The notes beneath the pieces were generated by a model, which did no database searches, was not told the DNA's origin, and was given only the letters and a program-made list of their open reading frames with translations. A DNA stretch of 64,000 nt from contig DATFAA010000007.1 of NCBI GenBank assembly GCA_035255045.1, positions 62,001-126,000 on the forward strand. Direction: 5' to 3'. Source of the DNA: JAGTRP01 sp035255045. Lineage in GTDB: Bacteria > Pseudomonadota > Gammaproteobacteria > Burkholderiales > Rhodocyclaceae. This document shows positions 52,528-61,168 of the stretch, piece by piece. Position numbers and translations under genes: made by a program. How positions within the stretch are numbered: the first letter of the stretch is position 1; each line of letters opens with the position of its first letter.

Positions 52528-53535
52528 TTAAACCCGGTAGTACTCGCGATACCAGGCGATGAATCGCCCGACGCCTTCCTCCACCGAAGTGGCCGGCGAG
52601 AAGCCGACCCACTCGGCGAGGGCGCTGGTATCGGCATAGGTGGCCGGCACGTCGCCGTCCTGCATGGGCAGCAGGCGCTTTTCCGCCTTCTTGCCCAATG
52701 CCGATTCGATAGCTCCGATGAAATCGAGCAGCGGCACCGGGTTATGGTTCCCGATATTGAAGACCCGGTAGGGGACGTTGCTGGTGGCCGGGTCGGCCTC
52801 CTCGGAGCGGTAGTCCGGATTGGCCTCGGCGGTGCGATCCAGGGTGCGGACGACGCCCTCGGCGATGTCGTCGATGTAGGTGAAGTCCCGCTGCATGTTG
52901 CCGTGGTTGAAGACGTCGATGGGCCGGCCTTCCAGGATGGCCTTGGTGAACAGGAAGAGGGCCATGTCCGGACGGCCCCAGGGGCCGTAGACGGTAAAGA
53001 AGCGCAGGCCGGTGGTGGGCAGGCCGTAGAGGTGGCTGTAGGTGTGGGCCATCAGCTCGTTGGCCTTCTTGGTGGCGGCGTAGAGGCTGACCGGGTGGTC
53101 CACGCTGTCGTGCTCGGAGAAGGGCATCTTGGTGTTGCCGCCATAGACGCTGGAGCTGGAGGCATAGACCAGGTGCTGGACGCCGTTGTGGCGGCAGCCT
53201 TCCAGGATGTTCACGAAGCCCACCACGTTGCTGTCCACGTAGGAGTGGGGGTTCTTCAGGGAATAGCGCACCCCGGCCTGGGCGGCCAGGTTGATGACCC
53301 GGTCGAATTTCTCGGTGGCGAAGAGCTGTTCCATTCCGGGCCGGTCGGCGATGTCCATCTTCACGAAGCGGAACTTGGCGTGGGCCGTGAGGCGCTGCAG
53401 GCGGGCTTCCTTGAGGCTGACCTCGTAGTAGTCGTTGAGATTGTCGAGGCCGACCACTTCGTCGCCCCGGGCCAGAAGCCGCAGGGCAGTCGTCATGCCG
53501 ATAAAACCGGCGGCGCCGGTGATCAGGATTTTCAT
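52528..53535 (-). CDS. UDP-glucuronate 4-epimerase-like NAD-dependent epimerase
   Basis: The 335-residue extended SDR protein has GAAGFIG for NAD binding, the active-site SSSSVYGG and YAATKKANE (Y-x3-K), and substrate-binding GRPDMALFLFTKAILEGRPI and NHGNMQRDFTYIDD. KMPFSEHDSVDHPVSLYAATKKANELMAH marks the UDP-glucuronate 4-epimerase group, which makes UDP-galacturonate for surface polysaccharides. It lies 18 bases upstream of glmS in the same direction and next to LPS genes. Confidence 0.92.
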   Translation of the reverse strand: MKILITGAAGFIGMTTALRLLARGDEVVGLDNLNDYYEVSLKEARLQRLTAHAKFRFVKMDIADRPGMEQLFATEKFDRVINLAAQAGVRYSLKNPHSYVDSNVVGFVNILEGCRHNGVQHLVYASSSSVYGGNTKMPFSEHDSVDHPVSLYAATKKANELMAHTYSHLYGLPTTGLRFFTVYGPWGRPDMALFLFTKAILEGRPIDVFNHGNMQRDFTYIDDIAEGVVRTLDRTAEANPDYRSEEADPATSNVPYRVFNIGNHNPVPLLDFIGAIESALGKKAEKRLLPMQDGDVPATYADTSALAEWVGFSPATSVEEGVGRFIAWYREYYRV

Positions 53536-53568
53536 CGTGTGGGTCCTACCCGTGAAAGTTGGTTGTCC

Positions 53569-54351
53569 TTACCGCGGTGCGGCCTGGGCCGCCCGCACCT
53601 CCAGCATCTTGGCATATTTCATGAAGCTGTTGAAACAGCCGATCCCTATGTGCACCAGCCCCGGCAGACCATCCCGGAAGCCCTGGCGCAGGAAGTAAAA
53701 CTTGATGAAGCGAATGATTGGACTGAAAAACAGCCTGACATATCCCGCTCGCTTGCCCTTGGCGACGGCCGCCTCGGCGGCCAGGGTCGTGTAGCGGTTC
53801 TGCTTGCCGAGATAGGTGGCCAGGGTTTCGGCTGAATCGTGCAGGAGATCCCCGGCCAGGGTCCCCACCGGCCCGTCGGCCACCACCTTCTCATGAACCG
53901 GATCGCTCGACCAGCGGGCCCGGCGGCGGTCGAAGAGGCGCAGGCTCCAGTCCGGGTAGCCTTCGCCATGGCGCAGGTAGCGGCCCATGAAGCGGTTGCA
54001 GCGGGGGAAGCGGTAGGCGGCGAAGCCCAGTTCTCCCAGGGCAGTGACCACGGCGGCGCGAAGCTCCGGCGTGACCCGCTCGTCGGCATCGAGGCAGAGG
54101 ACCCAGTCATGCCTGGCCTGCTCCACCGCAAACTGCTTCTGGGGCCCGTAGCCCAGCCAGGCCTGCTTCACCACCCGGGCGCCCCGGGCCTCGGCCAGGG
54201 CCACGGTGCCGTCGGTGCTGCCCGAATCCACGACCACGATGTCGTCGGCAAAGGCGGCGCTTTCGAGGCAGGCTTCCAGCTGGGAGGCGGCATTCAGGGT
54301 GATGATGGCGACCGAAACGGGCTGCCGATGGGTCGGGCTTGCGGCGGGCAT
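53569..54351 (-). CDS. Family 2 glycosyltransferase, WaaE/KdtX-like
   Basis: The 260-residue GT-A enzyme has VAIITLNAASQLEACLESA, VVDSGSTDGTVALAEARGA, the metal motif LCLDADERV (D-x-D) and later SDPVHEKVV and GKQNRYTTLAAEAA. This layout is typical of LPS core glucosyltransferases of the WaaE/KdtX group that act on Kdo-heptose. It diverges from waaC with 41 bases between starts, supporting an LPS role. No signal or long membrane helix; a C-terminal amphipathic stretch FYFLRQGFRDG probably attaches it to the membrane. Confidence 0.88.
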   Translation of the reverse strand: MPAASPTHRQPVSVAIITLNAASQLEACLESAAFADDIVVVDSGSTDGTVALAEARGARVVKQAWLGYGPQKQFAVEQARHDWVLCLDADERVTPELRAAVVTALGELGFAAYRFPRCNRFMGRYLRHGEGYPDWSLRLFDRRRARWSSDPVHEKVVADGPVGTLAGDLLHDSAETLATYLGKQNRYTTLAAEAAVAKGKRAGYVRLFFSPIIRFIKFYFLRQGFRDGLPGLVHIGIGCFNSFMKYAKMLEVRAAQAAPR

Positions 54352-54392
54352 TTATAATTGACGGTTTGTCGATCCCGCCATTTTATCCGCCC

Positions 54393-55346
54393 ATGCGCAT
54401 TTTGCTGGTCAAAACCTCTTCCTTGGGCGATGTAATCCACAATTTGCCGGTGGCAAGCGACCTCAAGCGCGCCTTTCCCCAGGCGCGGATAGACTGGTGC
54501 GTGGAGGAAAGCTTCGCCGCCATTCCCCGCCTCCACCCCGGCATCGACCGGGTCATCCCGGTGGCCATCCGGCGCTGGCGCAAGGCGCTCTTCCGAAGCC
54601 GCACCTGGCAGGAGATCCGGAAATTCCGGCAGGAGGTGCGGGCCGAGCCCTACGACGCCATCCTCGACACCCAGGGGCTCCTGAAGAGCGCCCTGGTGGC
54701 CCGCCAGGCAGTCGGCCCCATCCTCGGCTACGCTCCGGAGGCGGCCCGGGAACCCCTGGCTGCCCGCTTCTACGACCGCACCTACGCCATTCCCAAAGCT
54801 GCCCACGCCGTCGACCGCAACCGCTGGCTGGCCGCCGCCGCCTTCGGCCACGCCGCCGACCAACCGCTCGATTACGGTATCAAAGCCGCCCCCCTCGCTG
54901 CCGACTGGCTGCCTGCCGGCCCCTATGCCGTCTTCCTCACTGCGACCAGCCGGGACGACAAGCTCTGGGAGGAGACCCGCTGGCTCGCCCTCGGCCAGGC
55001 CCTCCTGGAACGGGGCGTGCGGGCGGTGCTGCCCGCCGGCAGCCCGGGCGAGCGGGAACGGGCAGCACGGCTGGGCGCCAACCTGAAGGGTGCCGTCGCT
55101 GCCCCGCCCCTCGGCCTCGACCAACTGGCCGGACTGCTTGCCGGCGCTCGCCTGACCGTCGGCGTGGACACGGGCCTCACCCACCTCGCCGCCGCCCTGC
55201 AGGTGCCCACCGTCGCCATCTATACGGCCACCGAGCCGGGTCTGACCGGCGTCCTGGGCACCGGCTTCTGCCGCAACCTCGGCGGCCCCGGGCGCTCGCC
55301 CGCGCCCGGTGCGGTCATCGACATGCTGCAGCCGGTGCTGGTCTGA
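54393..55346 (+). CDS. waaC: LPS heptosyltransferase I
   Basis: WaaC adds the first heptose to Kdo2-lipid A. The 317-residue GT9 enzyme begins MRILLVKTSSLGDVIHNLPV, the exact family start, so the ATG at 54393 is used and not the one 18 codons upstream. Later motifs are LDTQGLLKSALVA and TVGVDTGLTHLAAALQVPTVAIY. Its stop overlaps the waaA start (TGATG). Confidence 0.96.
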   Translation: MRILLVKTSSLGDVIHNLPVASDLKRAFPQARIDWCVEESFAAIPRLHPGIDRVIPVAIRRWRKALFRSRTWQEIRKFRQEVRAEPYDAILDTQGLLKSALVARQAVGPILGYAPEAAREPLAARFYDRTYAIPKAAHAVDRNRWLAAAAFGHAADQPLDYGIKAAPLAADWLPAGPYAVFLTATSRDDKLWEETRWLALGQALLERGVRAVLPAGSPGERERAARLGANLKGAVAAPPLGLDQLAGLLAGARLTVGVDTGLTHLAAALQVPTVAIYTATEPGLTGVLGTGFCRNLGGPGRSPAPGAVIDMLQPVLV

Positions 55347-56605
55347 TGGCCCGCCTCCTGTACCGCCTCGCCCTCTACCTGGGCCTGCCTCTGGTCTGGC
55401 TGCGTCTCCTCTGGCGCAGCCGCCGACAGCCGGAGTACCTCCAGCACCTGGGGGAACGCTGGGGCTTCTATGGCCGCCGGCCCGCGGAGCCCTGCATCTG
55501 GGTCCATGCCGTATCGGTTGGGGAGACCCGTGCCGCCCAGCCCCTGGTCGAGGCGCTGCTCGCCGCCTGGCCGGACCACGCGCTGCTGCTCACCGGCATG
55601 ACCCCCACCGGCCGGGATGCCGGCCGCCAGGTCTACGGCGACCGCGTGCTCCAGGCTTACCTGCCCTACGACTATCCCGGGGCCGTGGGACGCTTCTTCG
55701 ACCATTTCCGCCCCCGCTTCGGCGTCGTCATGGAGACCGAGGTCTGGCCGAACCTCTTGGCTGCCGCCCAGGCCGCGGCGGTCCCGGTGGCCTTGGCCAA
55801 TGCCCGGCTTTCCGAACGCTCGGCCCGGGGCTACGCCCGCTTCGACCGGCTGGCGCGACCCGCCTTCGCCTCCCTGGCCGCCGTCGCCGCCCAAACCGAG
55901 GCCGACGCCACTCGCCTGCGGGGACTGGGGGCCCGGCAGGTGGAGGTGTGCGGCAATCTCAAATTCGACGTCACCCCGCCCCCGGACAAGATCGAACTGG
56001 GCCGGCAGTGGCGAGACGCCCTCGGCGGACGGCCGGTGTGGCTCGCCGCCAGCACCCGGGAGGGCGAGGAGCCTTTGGTTTTCGAGGCCTATGCCCGGCT
56101 GGCCACGAAGGATGCGCTGCTGGTGCTGGTGCCCCGCCATCCCCAGCGTTTCGACGAGGTGGCCGGCCTGGTGGCGGCTGCCGGCTATGCCATGGGACGG
56201 CGCAGCGCCGGGCTGCCGGGTCCCGATACGCAAATCTGGCTGGGCGACAGCATGGGCGAAATGGCGGCCTATTACAGCCTGGCGGACGTCGCCTTCATCG
56301 GCGGCAGCCTGCTGCCCCTGGGCGGGCAGAACCTGATCGAGGCGGCAGCCTGCGGCTGCCCGGTGCTGATCGGCCCCCACACCTTCAATTTCACCCAGGC
56401 CACGGCGGACGCCATCGCCAGCGGCGCCGCCCGGCGTGTAGCCAACGCCGGGGAACTGGGGGAACAGGTGGAGGAATTGCTGGCGGACCGGAGCCGCCTG
56501 GATGCCATGCGGTCCGCTGCCGGCGCCTTCGCCGCCGCCCACCGGGGAGCGACGGCAAGGACGGTGGCCCTTATTTCGCGGCTGCCGGATCCAGCAGACC
56601 GTTGA
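55346..56605 (+). CDS. waaA: 3-deoxy-D-manno-octulosonic acid transferase
   Basis: WaaA transfers Kdo residues to lipid IVA at the inner membrane. The 419-residue protein has an N-terminal membrane-anchoring helix (LYLGLPLVWLRLLWR), IWVHAVSVGETRAAQPLV with the catalytic Glu, ETEVWPNLL, the nucleotide-binding ASTREGEE and PRHPQRF, and IGGSLLPLGGQNLIEAAACG. It ends 35 bases inside the convergent tolC gene. Confidence 0.96.
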   Translation: MARLLYRLALYLGLPLVWLRLLWRSRRQPEYLQHLGERWGFYGRRPAEPCIWVHAVSVGETRAAQPLVEALLAAWPDHALLLTGMTPTGRDAGRQVYGDRVLQAYLPYDYPGAVGRFFDHFRPRFGVVMETEVWPNLLAAAQAAAVPVALANARLSERSARGYARFDRLARPAFASLAAVAAQTEADATRLRGLGARQVEVCGNLKFDVTPPPDKIELGRQWRDALGGRPVWLAASTREGEEPLVFEAYARLATKDALLVLVPRHPQRFDEVAGLVAAAGYAMGRRSAGLPGPDTQIWLGDSMGEMAAYYSLADVAFIGGSLLPLGGQNLIEAAACGCPVLIGPHTFNFTQATADAIASGAARRVANAGELGEQVEELLADRSRLDAMRSAAGAFAAAHRGATARTVALISRLPDPADR

Positions 56606-57902
56606 TCTGCTGCACGTCGTCCTCGCCCAGGGCGCCGACGGCGGCCTTCAGGCGAAGCTGGGCAAGCAGGGTGTCGTACTTGGCCTTGGCCAGGTCCCGG
56701 CGGGTGACATAGACCTGCTGCTCGGCGTTGAGGACGTCGATGTTGATGCGCACCCCGACTTCGTAGCCCAGGCGGTTGGATTCCAGGGCCAGTTGGGAGG
56801 AGGCCAGGGCCGCGTCCAGGGCCTTGACCTGGGCGAGGCCATTGACCACGCCCAGATAGTACTGGCGGGCGGCCAGGGCGGCGGAACGGCGGGCCGCCTC
56901 CAGGCTGGAGAGGGCGGCGCCGCGGTTGGCGGCGGCCTCCCGGGTGCGGGAATTCACTACGCCCCCCTGGTAGAGGGGCAGGTTGAGCTGGACGCCGACG
57001 TTCTGGAAATCCGTCTCGGTCATGCCGAAGGCGGTGGAAGCGAAGTTGTTGGAGCGGCCTTTGGCGGCCACCAGGTCGACGGTGGGATAGTGGCCGGCCC
57101 GCTGGCGCTCCACTTCCTTGGCGGCGATGTCGGCCGCCGCCTGCTGGATCTGCACGCTGGTGCTGTCCCGCTCGGCCGCCTGGACCCATTTGTCCATGCT
57201 GGCCGGCTCGGGCGTCGTCAGGGCGACGGTGGACTTGAGGGGCGCCAGGGCTTCCGGCACCTTGCCGATGATGGACTGCAGGGTGCGGCGCTTCACTTCC
57301 AGGTCGTTTTCGGCCGCCAATTCCTGGGCTACGGCGAGGTCGAAGCGTGACTGGGCTTCGTGGGTGTCGGTGATGGTCGCCGTGCCCACCTCGAAGTTCT
57401 TCTTGGCCGATTCCAGCTGCTGTTCGATGGCGGTCTTGTTGGCCCGCACCGCGGCGAGATTCTCGTTGGCGTAGAGAAGGTCGAAGTAGGCCTGGGCCAC
57501 CCGCAGCACCAGGTCCTGCTGGGCCTGGACGAAATTGGCCTCGGCCTGGGCCACCTGGAGCTTGGACTGGCCGTAGGCCACCCAATTCTGCCAGCGGAAG
57601 AGGGGCTGGCTCAGGGACAGGGTGTAGCCGTTGCTATTGTATTTGGGCTTGGCGGGCGGAAAGGCGCCGCTGCGGAACCGGATCTCGTTGTCGTTCCAGG
57701 TGGAGTTTCCTGACAGGGCCACGTTGGGCAACAGGCCGGAAAGGCCCTGGGGCTCCCGTTCATGCCCGGCCTCCCGGGTGGAGCGGGCCGCCGCGAAGGT
57801 GGGATCGTTGGCCTGGGCTTCCCGATATATCTGCACCAGATCCGCCGCGCAAAGAGACCCCGAGGCAAATGTCAAACCCAGCAGCCACGATATTCTTTTC
57901 AT
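56571..57902 (-). CDS. tolC: TolC-family outer-membrane efflux channel
   Basis: The 443-residue protein has a signal peptide (ending SGSLCAA) and the two OEP repeats, each a long coiled-coil pair with a beta segment: DLVQIYREAQANDPTFAAA at the start, TLSLSQPLFRWQNW, then AIEQQLESAKKNFEVGTATITD and VQLNLPLYQGGVVNSRTREAA. It is the outer-membrane part of tripartite pumps and type I secretion. It comes last in tetR-pcm-rhodanese-tolC on the minus strand. Confidence 0.94.
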   Translation of the reverse strand: MKRISWLLGLTFASGSLCAADLVQIYREAQANDPTFAAARSTREAGHEREPQGLSGLLPNVALSGNSTWNDNEIRFRSGAFPPAKPKYNSNGYTLSLSQPLFRWQNWVAYGQSKLQVAQAEANFVQAQQDLVLRVAQAYFDLLYANENLAAVRANKTAIEQQLESAKKNFEVGTATITDTHEAQSRFDLAVAQELAAENDLEVKRRTLQSIIGKVPEALAPLKSTVALTTPEPASMDKWVQAAERDSTSVQIQQAAADIAAKEVERQRAGHYPTVDLVAAKGRSNNFASTAFGMTETDFQNVGVQLNLPLYQGGVVNSRTREAAANRGAALSSLEAARRSAALAARQYYLGVVNGLAQVKALDAALASSQLALESNRLGYEVGVRINIDVLNAEQQVYVTRRDLAKAKYDTLLAQLRLKAAVGALGEDDVQQINGLLDPAAAK

Positions 57903-57910
57903 TTTCAGCC

Positions 57911-58234
57911 TCAATAACGGGCCATGGCCGGGTCCACGTCCCGAGCCCAAGCCTCGACTCCGCCCATAAGATTGTGCACCGACGAAAAGCCGGCGCGCTC
58001 CAGGAACATCGCCACCTGCATGCTGCGGCCGCCGTGGTGGCAGATCACCACCACTTCCTGGTCCGGCCTGAGTTCGCTCACACGGGCCGGCACCACATGC
58101 ATGGGCAGATGTTTCGACCCCGCCACGTGGCAGAGCTCGTACTCCCAAGGGGCACGCACGTCGAGCAGCAGCGGCCGGTCCCGACCCTCGTCGGCCAGCC
58201 AGTCTGCAAGTTGGCGTGCGCTGATCTGCTGCAT
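57911..58234 (-). CDS. Single-domain rhodanese
   Basis: The 107-residue protein is a minimal rhodanese domain: LLLDVRAPWEYELCHVAGSKHLPM, then the active-site loop ICHHGGRSMQVA with the catalytic Cys. Its ATG overlaps the stop of the upstream methyltransferase (TGATG) and tolC follows 8 bases later. The physiological sulfur acceptor is unknown; its fixed place beside tolC in betaproteobacteria is unexplained. Confidence 0.9.
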   Translation of the reverse strand: MQQISARQLADWLADEGRDRPLLLDVRAPWEYELCHVAGSKHLPMHVVPARVSELRPDQEVVVICHHGGRSMQVAMFLERAGFSSVHNLMGGVEAWARDVDPAMARY

Positions 58235-58884
58235 CAGAACTCGAAATGGCTCTTGGTGACGCCTGTGAGGGCGGGGGCCACGGTTTCGAACAGGTTGATG
58301 GTGTTGAAGACGCCTTCGGCCGTGCAGGTGACCATCTGGGCCTCCATCACCGGCGCCTCGCCGACGATGGCCACCAGGCGGCCGCCGACGCGGAGCTGCT
58401 TGAGGACTTCGGAGGGCAGCACCGGCACCGAGCCGGAGAGCACGATGACATCGTAGGGGCCGCGCTGGGGCCAGCCGCTGAGGCCATTACCGGTCTCGAC
58501 GGTGACATTGGCGACGCCGGCCCGCTCGAGATTCTGGCGGGCGTTCTGGACCAGTTCCGGCATCTGTTCGACGGTGACCACGTATTCGGCCCGAGCCGCC
58601 AGGAGAGCAGCCATGTAGCCGCTGCCGGAGCCGATTTCCAGCACCTTGTCGGTCTTCTTGACCCCGAGTTCCTGGAGGAGCCGGGCCTCGATCCTGGGCG
58701 CCAGCATGACCTGGCCGTGGCCCAGGGGGATTTCCATGTCGGCGAATGCCAGGGAACGGTAGGCGGGGGGAACGAAGTCTTCGCGCTTGACCACGAAAAG
58801 CAGGTCCAGAACTTCCGGATCCAGGACGTCCCAGGGCCGGATCTGCTGTTCGATCATATTGAAGCGCGCTTGTTCGATGTTCAT
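58234..58884 (-). CDS. Protein-L-isoaspartate O-methyltransferase family protein
   Basis: The 216-residue protein has the Pcm fold: NMIEQQIRPWDVLDPEVLD, REDFVPPAYRSLAFADMEIPLG, the SAM-binding VLEIGSGSGYMAALLA, and GPYDVIVLSGSVP. The N-terminal FNMIEQQIRPW differs from E. coli Pcm and is typical of the group located next to tolC, whose substrate may not be isoaspartate. ATG 58884 is preferred to a codon ten residues upstream because MNIEQARFNM is the group start. Confidence 0.87.
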   Translation of the reverse strand: MNIEQARFNMIEQQIRPWDVLDPEVLDLLFVVKREDFVPPAYRSLAFADMEIPLGHGQVMLAPRIEARLLQELGVKKTDKVLEIGSGSGYMAALLAARAEYVVTVEQMPELVQNARQNLERAGVANVTVETGNGLSGWPQRGPYDVIVLSGSVPVLPSEVLKQLRVGGRLVAIVGEAPVMEAQMVTCTAEGVFNTINLFETVAPALTGVTKSHFEF

Positions 58885-58904
58885 ACTCACTCTCCGCGGT
58901 ATTA

Positions 58905-58924
58905 ATATTAGCACACGCTAATAT
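58905..58924. promoter_or_regulatory. Palindrome upstream of pcm-rhodanese-tolC, candidate repressor site
   Basis: ATATTAGC (58905-58912), ACAC, GCTAATAT (58917-58924) is a perfect eight-base inverted repeat in an A+T-rich patch, 20 bases upstream of the pcm start and just after the tetR stop. It is well placed to overlap a promoter for pcm-rhodanese-tolC. The flanking TetR-type regulator is the obvious candidate binder, though this repeat differs from the palindrome in front of tetR itself. Confidence 0.65.
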
Positions 58925-58945
58925 ATTGATGCCAAGAAAGGATAA

Positions 58946-59581
58946 TTATAGCGTAGGCGCCTGCAATCCTCGCCGCAGCAAATCCAGGTGGACGTCGAGG
59001 GATTCCCGGGGATTGGCCTGGCTTTCCAGGCAGCAGGCCAGGGAGTGGCGCCAGATGCTGACCATCAGGAAAGGGGCGATGATGACGTCGATGCAGGCAT
59101 CGACGGCCAGGGGCCGGAATTCGCCGCTCGCCATGCCGCGCTCCAGGGCCGTCCCGACCAGGGCACGATTGCGCCTGATGACGTTCTCGTAATAGAACTG
59201 GGCCACTTCGGGGAAATTCCGGGCTTCCGAGATCATGAGCTTGGAGACGCCGGACAGATGGGTGTCGCCGATCCGGGTCCACCAGTTCTCCAGAATGCGC
59301 TCCAGCAGGCCGAAGGCGCTGCCGCCATGGCGGGCCAGGATGGCTTCCCCTTCCGCCACCGCCGGCAGGATGCCCTCCTGGATCACCGCCTTGAAGAGGG
59401 CTTCCTTGCTGTCGAAATAGAGGTACAGGGTGCCCTTGGAGACCCCGGCCCGGGCGGCGATGTCCTCCAGCCGGGTGGCGGCGAACCCCTTCTCCACGAA
59501 CAGCTCGAGGGCCGCCGCCGTCAGTTCGGAGGGGCGGGCTTCCTTGCGTCTTCGGCGGGGGGCGGCAACGGAACTGGACAT
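58946..59581 (-). CDS. TetR/AcrR-family transcriptional regulator
   Basis: The 211-residue regulator has an N-terminal helix-turn-helix, LEDIAARAGVSKGTLYLYFDSKEALF (about 39-64), preceded by a basic tail RRRRKEARPSE. The C-terminal ligand domain includes GVSKLMISEARNFPEVAQFYYE, a stretch common in efflux-linked TetR regulators. It is read toward pcm-rhodanese-tolC, so it probably represses that set, itself, or both. Confidence 0.92.
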   Translation of the reverse strand: MSSSVAAPRRRRKEARPSELTAAALELFVEKGFAATRLEDIAARAGVSKGTLYLYFDSKEALFKAVIQEGILPAVAEGEAILARHGGSAFGLLERILENWWTRIGDTHLSGVSKLMISEARNFPEVAQFYYENVIRRNRALVGTALERGMASGEFRPLAVDACIDVIIAPFLMVSIWRHSLACCLESQANPRESLDVHLDLLRRGLQAPTL

Positions 59582-59591
59582 GGCAGGCTGA

Positions 59592-59605
59592 TGACCGGGC
59601 GGTCA
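59592..59605. promoter_or_regulatory. TetR-type palindrome upstream of tetR
   Basis: TGACCG-GG-CGGTCA is a perfect palindrome, within a looser longer one (CTGA before, TCAG after), 11 bases upstream of the tetR start codon. GACCG-type dyads are frequent operators of TetR/AcrR proteins, so autoregulation is likely. It also lies 28 bases downstream of the carbonic anhydrase stop. Confidence 0.65.
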
Positions 59606-59633
59606 GCAACCTATCATCATGCTTCCGAGGGGG

Positions 59634-60947
59634 TCAACGATTCTCCTTGATCAGCCGCCCCCAGGCGGACTGGATCGGCCGGGCGTTGTTCCGGTACAGC
59701 CGGGAGAAGATGCCGATCTGCTCCGGTGACACTTGCACCGGCTGGCGCAGCACCAGCCACAACACCCCTTCCGTGCACGGCGGCGTGGTCAGGGACCCCA
59801 TGTAGGTATAGTAACCGCGCGAGGTGGGGAGGAAGGTATTGAGGTCCACCGCCGGGCTCGGCGGCGAGACTTCCATGTTCTTCTCCAGGGGCAGGTAGTT
59901 CCACAGGGTCTGGATGAACGGGTTCTCGCTGCCCTTCTCCATCAGCACCGCCACCACCGCCAGCTGGCCGTCATCGGCGCGATGCACCAGGTGAGCCACC
60001 ATGTCGAAGCCCCGGCCGTTGATCCTCTCCTCCGCAGGCTTGTGGAAATGGAACTGGATGAGCTCGTAGGTCTTGCCGGTGAGGGTGATGCGGCCGTCCC
60101 CCAGGGCGACCTGGACGGTATGCCCGTTATCGACGATGCGGAAATAGGAAGGCTTGTAGTCGAACTGGATGGGCTCCAGGTCCACCTTGATGCCTTCCCG
60201 GATGTCGATGGGCGACTGACGCTGCCCGCTTGCGCACACCGTGTTCTTCGGATCCAGCTTGGCCCAGTTGTCGGGACCGCCTTCCCCTTCGTAGGACCAG
60301 TGGATGGCGGCGTGCTGGTGGACGGGCTCCACCGGAATTTCCCGGACATACCGGTCGGCCTTGGCCCGCTTGGCTGGATGCGGCTGGACCGCAGGCATTT
60401 CGCTCCGGGCAAGCAGGGGCCTTTCGTCGACCTTCGTCAGCAGCTTGCGGGGCATCGCCGGCTTGGCCGCTTCCGCCTTGACCAGGGCCTCATTGGCGGC
60501 TTTCAGCTGGCTCCCCGCCTCGCTGGCCTTGTCGGCCACCGTCTTTGCGTCGTCCTTGCTGGGACGGCAGACCTCCCGCAGCACCTTGTCGTCCAGGGTG
60601 CCGCTGCGCACGGGCAGTTCGACGGGGCGCTGTTCCTCGTCCCGCAGGACGTCCGCCTCGTTCTTCTTGAACACCCGCCGGATGGTCGCCCCATTGCGGG
60701 AGGCGCAGTCGTAGCGGGTGGTGGCCTCGATGACCCGGTAGCCGGCGCCGGTCTTGGCATCGGGTATTTCGCGCTCGAGGACGATGCGGCCCGTGGCCAG
60801 CACCTTGCCGCCGTCTTCCCGCTTGATGCTGGTCCGGTCCAGCTCGATGCGCTTGCCCGGTTCGGCCGATACCGTCTGCCAGACGGGCGCCGCCGATGCG
60901 GACCAAGGCAGCGCCGCAAGCAGCGCGGCCACAGCGATGAGGCGCAT
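59634..60947 (-). CDS. Periplasmic alpha-carbonic anhydrase with N-terminal extra domain
   Basis: The 437-residue protein has a signal peptide (ending WSASA). Residues 22-130 form a surface-adhesin-E-like domain (RIELDRTSIKREDGGKVLATGRIVL, TRYDCASRN). A basic, Lys/Ala/Pro-rich linker (about 135-215) precedes an alpha-class carbonic anhydrase domain (about 220-437). Zinc ligands are His300, His302 (FHFHKP) and His319 (AHLVH); the proton-relay Thr is in SLTTPPCTEG and QSPIDI is intact. The Glu two residues before the third His in many relatives is Val here. The ATG at 60947 has AAGGGA upstream. Alpha-CAs hydrate CO2 in the periplasm; ordinary bacterial ones are about 250 residues. Confidence 0.9.
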   Translation of the reverse strand: MRLIAVAALLAALPWSASAAPVWQTVSAEPGKRIELDRTSIKREDGGKVLATGRIVLEREIPDAKTGAGYRVIEATTRYDCASRNGATIRRVFKKNEADVLRDEEQRPVELPVRSGTLDDKVLREVCRPSKDDAKTVADKASEAGSQLKAANEALVKAEAAKPAMPRKLLTKVDERPLLARSEMPAVQPHPAKRAKADRYVREIPVEPVHQHAAIHWSYEGEGGPDNWAKLDPKNTVCASGQRQSPIDIREGIKVDLEPIQFDYKPSYFRIVDNGHTVQVALGDGRITLTGKTYELIQFHFHKPAEERINGRGFDMVAHLVHRADDGQLAVVAVLMEKGSENPFIQTLWNYLPLEKNMEVSPPSPAVDLNTFLPTSRGYYTYMGSLTTPPCTEGVLWLVLRQPVQVSPEQIGIFSRLYRNNARPIQSAWGRLIKENR

Positions 60948-61077
60948 AAATTTCCCTTCGGTTTGTCTCAACGATTCAGAGGCTTGGATAGGATATTTCG
61001 GACGGTTCGCCGAAATCTTGAGCCCCGGCCCCGCAATTCTTGCATTTTGCCTGTATTTCCAGTAACTTGCAGCCGAT

Positions 61078-61157
61078 CGTTAGGGGTGTCGCCCGCTCTC
61101 GCGGCGACTGAGACATACCCTTCGAACCTGTACGGGTCATGCCGTCGTAGGGAAACG
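61078..61157 (+). ncRNA. TPP riboswitch aptamer (THI element)
   Basis: The conserved core reads GGGGTG (61083-61088), CTGAGA (61108-61113), TACCC, GAACCTG (61124-61130), GGGTCATGCC and GTAGGGAA. The outer stem P1 pairs CGTT (61078-61081) with AACG (61154-61157). Ligand-bound TPP should switch off thiC. The gap to the thiC ATG is 63 bases and contains the expression platform. Confidence 0.96.
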
Positions 61158-61168
61158 AACTTCCGTCC

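Noticed and set aside
52500..52600. glmS ribozyme upstream of glmS
   Set aside because: Only 18 bases separate glmS from the upstream epimerase gene, with no room for the ribozyme, and its core is not present.
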